A DNA stretch of 64,000 nucleotides from Hydrogenophaga intermedia (GTDB taxonomy: Bacteria; Pseudomonadota; Gammaproteobacteria; Burkholderiales; Burkholderiaceae_C). Location of the stretch: the NCBI RefSeq assembly GCF_000723405.1, contig NZ_CCAE010000021.1, positions 1 to 64,000 of the forward strand, read 5' to 3'. How positions within the stretch are numbered: the stretch's first letter is position 1; every line of letters begins with the position of its first letter. Positions 60,245 to 64,000 of this stretch are shown one piece after another. The notes beneath the pieces are model-generated. The model was not told the origin of the DNA. It worked only from the letters and a program-made list of their open reading frames with translations, and did no database searches. Both the position numbers and the translations under genes were made by a program.

Positions 60245-62560
60245 TCAGGGCGCGGGCGTGGCGACGAGGTCGCGGCCGGGAGCGATCTGCGCGGCGGTCA
60301 GGCCCTTGAGCGTGATCAGGGGCCGCGCCACGGCGGGGCCGGCGCTGCCGTCGTTGTCGACGAGCACCTGCACGCCACCGATCACGTCGGCGAACCGCAC
60401 ATGGCCGCTGGCCACGCCATTGCTGCCCGTCACGCCCAGGCTGACCAGCAGCGGGTTGAGGTCGAGCTTGTCTTCGTATGGTGTGAAGTCGGTGATGGTG
60501 TCGCCCGCGTCGCGCACGCTGGTGTAGCGGAACACGTCGCCACCGGCGCCGCCGGTGAGGGTGTCGGCACCGGCACCGCCGGTGATCACGTCGTCGCCGG
60601 CCGTGCCGACCAGGGTGTCGCGCGCGCCGGTGCCGTTGATGGCGATGCCCGGTGTGGCCTGCGCCACCGCCAGGTCGATGAGGCGGCCATGGCGGTCGAA
60701 GGCGTTCTCGGCGCCGTACAGGTTGGCGGTGATCTCATCGCCGTCGGCGGCGTTGTCACGCTGCAGACCGCCCTGGGCCTTGGGCGCCTTGATGAAGTTG
60801 GCGAAGGCTTCCTGGTAGCTCACCGTGCTCACCGCGTTCTCGAACACCACGTTGTTGGCCGCGAAGGGGTAGCCGTCGCCGCCGTTGGCGGTGAAGTCGA
60901 TGGTGGCGAAGGAGAAGGTGCGCGGCGATACAACGGCGCCGTTGTCCACCAGCACGGTGCCGTCGTCCAGCACGATGCGGCGGATGCGCTGGCCGGTGCC
61001 CAGGGTGGTGCGCGCGGCTTGCGTGGTGTCGTAGGTCACCTGCATGCCCGAGATCTGGGCGAAGCGGCCCTGCGGCGAGCCGGTGGGCGTGGAGGCGGCC
61101 ACCGAGTGCTCCATCAGGTCCTTGAGCTGGGTGGCGTTCATCACCGGCGCGCGCTTGACCAGGTTGGTGAAGGGCAGCACGTTGAAGGTGTCGCCGGTGG
61201 TGACATTGCCGGGGCCGCCGATGTTGGTGCGGATGCCGCCGCCGTTCTGGATGGCGACGTCGGCATTGCCCTGGAAGCGCATGGCGTCGGCCACCAGGTT
61301 GCCGAGGTTGATGTCGGCGTTGCGCACGCCTTCGACGTACTGGCAGGGAGCGGCCGGGCAGGCGGCGTGCGTGGGACCGTTGAGCTGCACGCCGGTGGTG
61401 CCGAGCACCTGCGCGTTCAGCGCAGCGATGTAGCCCAGCACGGGGGTGACCACCTGCGCGTTGATGGTGGCATCACCCGTGACGCGGTCGGCGTCGGCGG
61501 CGGCGCCGCTGACGCGAATCATCTTCGAGCCGATGAGGCCCGCCACGCGGCCGGTGCTGTCGTTCACGTCGAGCTGCACCTCGCCCACGTAGCGGTTGCC
61601 GAAGTGGCCGGTGACCAGGCGCACGGTCTGGCCGTCGGCGTCCAGCACCTCGACCGGGTGCGTGGTGAAACTGGCCGCGACGCCGCCGTTGATGAGCAGG
61701 TCGTCCGGGTCGGTCATGAGCTCGTGACCGCCGCCGGAGATGACCAGGTCCACGCCGCGCAGGCCGGGAATCATCACGGTGCGCTCGTTCTGCGCGTTCT
61801 GCAGGTGGCTCATCACCACCACCACGCCCACGCCCTGGTTGTTGCGCAGGTCGTCGATCTCGGCCTGCACCAGGGGCAACAGGGCCTGCAGGTTCTGCAG
61901 CTCGCTGTTGGCGGCGCTCCAGTTCTTCATGAGGCCGGCCGGCGGGGAGGAGATGCTGGGCAGCAGCGGCGTGGTGACGCCGATGACGCCGACTTTCTTG
62001 CCACCCGCGGTGGTGAACACCTTGGAGGCCGAAACCTTGCCCTGTGCCTCCAGAGCGGCGAGCTCGGGCGTGGCGGAGAAGTCGAGGTTGACGGAGAGGT
62101 AGGTGGTGCCCGAGACCTCGGCGAAGCGCGCGGCCACGGGGCCGGTGTTGTCCAGGTCGAACTCGTGGTTGCCGAAGGTGGTGGCGTCCACGCCGATGAG
62201 GCGGATGGCGATGGCGTCGTAGAAGTCCTGGCCACCGTCGGGGTGCGCGTTGGTGAGGTTGACGAAGCTGGCCGTCAGGCGCGGGCCGGGCAGGAAGGAG
62301 TCACCGGCGTTGAGGGTGAGCACGGTTCCCGGGGCGGCGGCCTTGCGGTTGGCGACGACCGTGGCGAGGCGGTCCACGCCACCGTAGAAGGAGATGGCCT
62401 GGCCGGCGTCGTCGCGCAGGTTGCCCTGCGCGGAGATGAGCCAGGACTCCTGGTCGCCCAGGTGCAGGATGGTCAGGGTCTCGGCCTGCACGGCGCTCAG
62501 GCTGCCGGCGAGCATGAGCGACGCGGCGAGCGCGCCCAGGCGGTGGTTGAAGGTCTTCAT
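60245..62560 (-). CDS. Exported 5'-nucleotidase-like protein with RTX C-terminus
   Basis: 771 residues from the ATG at 62560, with a Sec signal (LAASLMLAGSLSAVQA). A UshA-like metallophosphatase domain has the first metal motif as LHLGDQESW (D36), then AGDSFLPG, GNHEFD, MSHLQNAQNE and GGGHELMTD. The substrate domain follows, with GIRTNIGGPGNVT and FATIDFTANGGDGYPF. The C-terminal ~130 residues carry RTX-like nonapeptides (GDDVITGGAGADTLTGGAGG) and ITDFTPYEDKLDL, typical of type I secreted proteins. Motif variants: D-Q-E in place of D-x-H and GGGHE in place of GGH-x-H. Role: extracellular nucleotide or phosphate-ester hydrolysis. It lies 26 bp after the nuclease gene. Confidence 0.88.
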   Translation of the reverse strand: MKTFNHRLGALAASLMLAGSLSAVQAETLTILHLGDQESWLISAQGNLRDDAGQAISFYGGVDRLATVVANRKAAAPGTVLTLNAGDSFLPGPRLTASFVNLTNAHPDGGQDFYDAIAIRLIGVDATTFGNHEFDLDNTGPVAARFAEVSGTTYLSVNLDFSATPELAALEAQGKVSASKVFTTAGGKKVGVIGVTTPLLPSISSPPAGLMKNWSAANSELQNLQALLPLVQAEIDDLRNNQGVGVVVVMSHLQNAQNERTVMIPGLRGVDLVISGGGHELMTDPDDLLINGGVAASFTTHPVEVLDADGQTVRLVTGHFGNRYVGEVQLDVNDSTGRVAGLIGSKMIRVSGAAADADRVTGDATINAQVVTPVLGYIAALNAQVLGTTGVQLNGPTHAACPAAPCQYVEGVRNADINLGNLVADAMRFQGNADVAIQNGGGIRTNIGGPGNVTTGDTFNVLPFTNLVKRAPVMNATQLKDLMEHSVAASTPTGSPQGRFAQISGMQVTYDTTQAARTTLGTGQRIRRIVLDDGTVLVDNGAVVSPRTFSFATIDFTANGGDGYPFAANNVVFENAVSTVSYQEAFANFIKAPKAQGGLQRDNAADGDEITANLYGAENAFDRHGRLIDLAVAQATPGIAINGTGARDTLVGTAGDDVITGGAGADTLTGGAGGDVFRYTSVRDAGDTITDFTPYEDKLDLNPLLVSLGVTGSNGVASGHVRFADVIGGVQVLVDNDGSAGPAVARPLITLKGLTAAQIAPGRDLVATPAP

Positions 62561-62586
62561 GGAATGCTCCGTTGGATGGATGGTGT

Positions 62587-64000
62587 TCAAAGGCCTGCGT
62601 CGCGGGCGGGCTGGAACTGCGCGGCGGTCATGCCTTGCAGCACCACCAGCGGGCGGGCCACGCCGCTGCCGGTGCTGCCGTCGCTGTCGATCTGCACGCT
62701 CAGGCCGGCGGGCGTGTCCACCAGACGCACCACGCCCTGGGCGATGGCGGTGGTGGGGTCAGCGTCGAGGGAGGTCAGCAGGGCCGACAGGTCGAGGCGA
62801 TCGGTGCCCGGCGCGAAGTCGGTGATGGTGTCGATGCCATCGCGCAGGCTGGCGTAGACAAACTCGTCCGAGCCGGCGCCTCCGGTCAGCGTGTCGGCCC
62901 CCGTGCCGCCGGTGATGCGGTCGTCGCCCGCCGTGCCGACCAGGGTGTCGCGGTTGCCGCCGCCGTTGATGGCTTTCATCAGCGACAGGCCCAGCACCAC
63001 GGGGTCGTGGTCCGAGGAGCGGTAGACCGTGGAGCTGTAGTAGTCCGGGCCGCAGGTCGCGCAGGCGGGCTGCTTGAACTCCAGGTTGTAGTCGATGATG
63101 GAAGGCTCGTCGGCGTTGATCGCCCACAGCGCGGCGCCCGTGACCTTGGTGCTCAGAGAGGCCGTGGTGAGCGCGTGGTCGAGGTAGCCAGACTCACCGT
63201 CGAAGACGTAAGAGTGGCCGAACTCGTTGAAGCGCGCGATCTGATCGACCAGGCCCGCGTTGGTGAGCGCGAGGATCGGGTCTTCCTTGCCGTAGGCGTT
63301 GAGGTCGCCGACCACGGCCACGTCCCCGGTGGTGGCCTGGAGCTGTCCGATGAACTGCATCAGCGCCTGCGCCTGCTGCACGCGCGAGGCGTTGTAGCAG
63401 CCCTGGCCGTCACCCGCGTCGACGTTGCCGCCGCTCGGTGCCGGGTCGCAGTTCTTCGACTTGAAGTGGTTCACGATCACCGCGAAGCGCTCGCCGTTGG
63501 GCAGCGCAAAGCTTTGCGCGATGGGCGGGCGGTTGTGCACGGGGTTGCTGTCGGCGAGCGATCCACCCACCAGCGCCACGCGCGCCGGCTTGTAGATGAT
63601 GGCCTGGCGGATCGCGTCGGTGCCGGAGCCCGTGGGCGGCAGGGCCGCGGCGGCCCAGGTGCCGGCACCGGCGGCCGCGTTGAGGCGGTTCACCAGGTCC
63701 TGCGTGGCGCCGTTGCCGTTGTTCTCGATCTCGATCAGGCCGACCACATCGGCGCCCAGGCCGTTGATGGCGGGAATGATCTTGTCGCGCTGGCGGGTCA
63801 GCTCGGCGGCGCTGTCGGCGCCGCGGCAGTCGCTGCGCGTGCCGCTGGGGAAGCAGGACGCGCCGCTCTGGTCGATGGTGCTGAAGTAGTTCAGCACGTT
63901 GAAGCTGGCCACGCGCACGTTGCCACCCACGGCTGGCGGGTTGACCGGGCGCGCATTGCTGCGCACGAAGTTCACCGGCTCCGTCGGGTGGATGCGGTAG
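62587..64000 (-). CDS. ExeM/NucH-type extracellular endonuclease, RTX C-terminus (partial)
   Basis: The gene enters from the right edge, so its N-terminus, with any signal and OB-fold region, is missing; codons before 63975 remain open. The visible part is an endonuclease/exonuclease/phosphatase domain: VRVASFNVLNYFSTID, VVGLIEIENNG, IYKPARVALVG, VIVNHFKSKNC, VVGDLNAYGKEDP and SSDHDPVVLGL, with the catalytic Glu, Asp/Asn and His positions present. The C-terminus repeats the RTX plan of its neighbour (TLVGTAGDDRITGGTGADTL, then ITDFAPGTDRLDL). Role: extracellular DNase, perhaps for phosphate scavenging or matrix remodelling. It is cotranscribed with the nucleotidase gene. Confidence 0.93.
   Translation of the reverse strand, partial: YRIHPTEPVNFVRSNARPVNPPAVGGNVRVASFNVLNYFSTIDQSGASCFPSGTRSDCRGADSAAELTRQRDKIIPAINGLGADVVGLIEIENNGNGATQDLVNRLNAAAGAGTWAAAALPPTGSGTDAIRQAIIYKPARVALVGGSLADSNPVHNRPPIAQSFALPNGERFAVIVNHFKSKNCDPAPSGGNVDAGDGQGCYNASRVQQAQALMQFIGQLQATTGDVAVVGDLNAYGKEDPILALTNAGLVDQIARFNEFGHSYVFDGESGYLDHALTTASLSTKVTGAALWAINADEPSIIDYNLEFKQPACATCGPDYYSSTVYRSSDHDPVVLGLSLMKAINGGGNRDTLVGTAGDDRITGGTGADTLTGGAGSDEFVYASLRDGIDTITDFAPGTDRLDLSALLTSLDADPTTAIAQGVVRLVDTPAGLSVQIDSDGSTGSGVARPLVVLQGMTAAQFQPARDAGL

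Overview
The window is high-G+C DNA from a Gram-negative bacterium, most likely a betaproteobacterium of the order Burkholderiales (Comamonadaceae-like). This is inferred from codon use, the exosortase-B/Eps gene set, the FHA/DUF3739 exoprotein and the PEP-CTERM proteins; no rRNA or tRNA gene is present to confirm it. Genes are tightly packed, and many neighbours overlap by 4 nt (ATGA or GTGA).

Layout. (1) 1-14.6 kb, minus strand: a two-partner secretion pair (TpsB transporter, then a 3383-residue filamentous-haemagglutinin-like exoprotein), followed by a DUF2341/LamG-ExbB fusion, ExbD and the start of a TonB-like protein. (2) 14.6-17.0 kb, minus: a PstS-like periplasmic protein and a PEP-CTERM protein. 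(3) 17.2-27.7 kb, minus: an 11-gene non-canonical type II secretion/type IV pilus-like operon (gspG, gspF, gspE, PilM/N/O/P-like genes, secretin, three pseudopilin-like genes), translationally coupled at its end to an EpsA-type LuxR regulator. (4) 28-29.6 kb: an orphan leucine-rich protein. (5) 29.7-31.7 kb: a PhoB-like regulator divergent from pstS, with a candidate Pho box. (6) 31.7-54.5 kb, plus: a long exopolysaccharide cluster: epsD, epsE, epsF, epsG, exosortase xrtB/epsH, epsI, GDP-mannose dehydratase and GDP-fucose synthase, a flippase, a candidate polymerase, six glycosyltransferases, a methyltransferase, an acetyltransferase and a membrane protein. A VanZ-like gene is embedded on the opposite strand. 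(7) 54.5-57.6 kb, minus: two orphan genes that look compositionally different, one with a caspase-like (clan CD) His/Cys signature and three copies of a domain I do not recognise. (8) 57.8-64 kb: a trypsin-like protease, two more PEP-CTERM proteins, and two exported nucleotide/nucleic-acid hydrolases with C-terminal RTX-type repeats.

How the genes fit together. The Eps, exosortase B and PEP-CTERM genes form one surface system: exosortase B would process PEP-CTERM proteins while the Eps genes make and export a fucose-containing polysaccharide, and EpsA is the regulator associated with this system. The T2SS-like apparatus, TPS pair and RTX hydrolases add further routes to the cell surface.

The most unusual structure lies between genes. 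Four inverted pairs of long hairpin elements (2482-2734, 25799-26049, 37111-37363, 38117-38685) belong to two families. In both, the unpaired blocks are nearly identical between copies while the helices differ in sequence but stay complementary within each copy. Every pair lies between co-directional genes.
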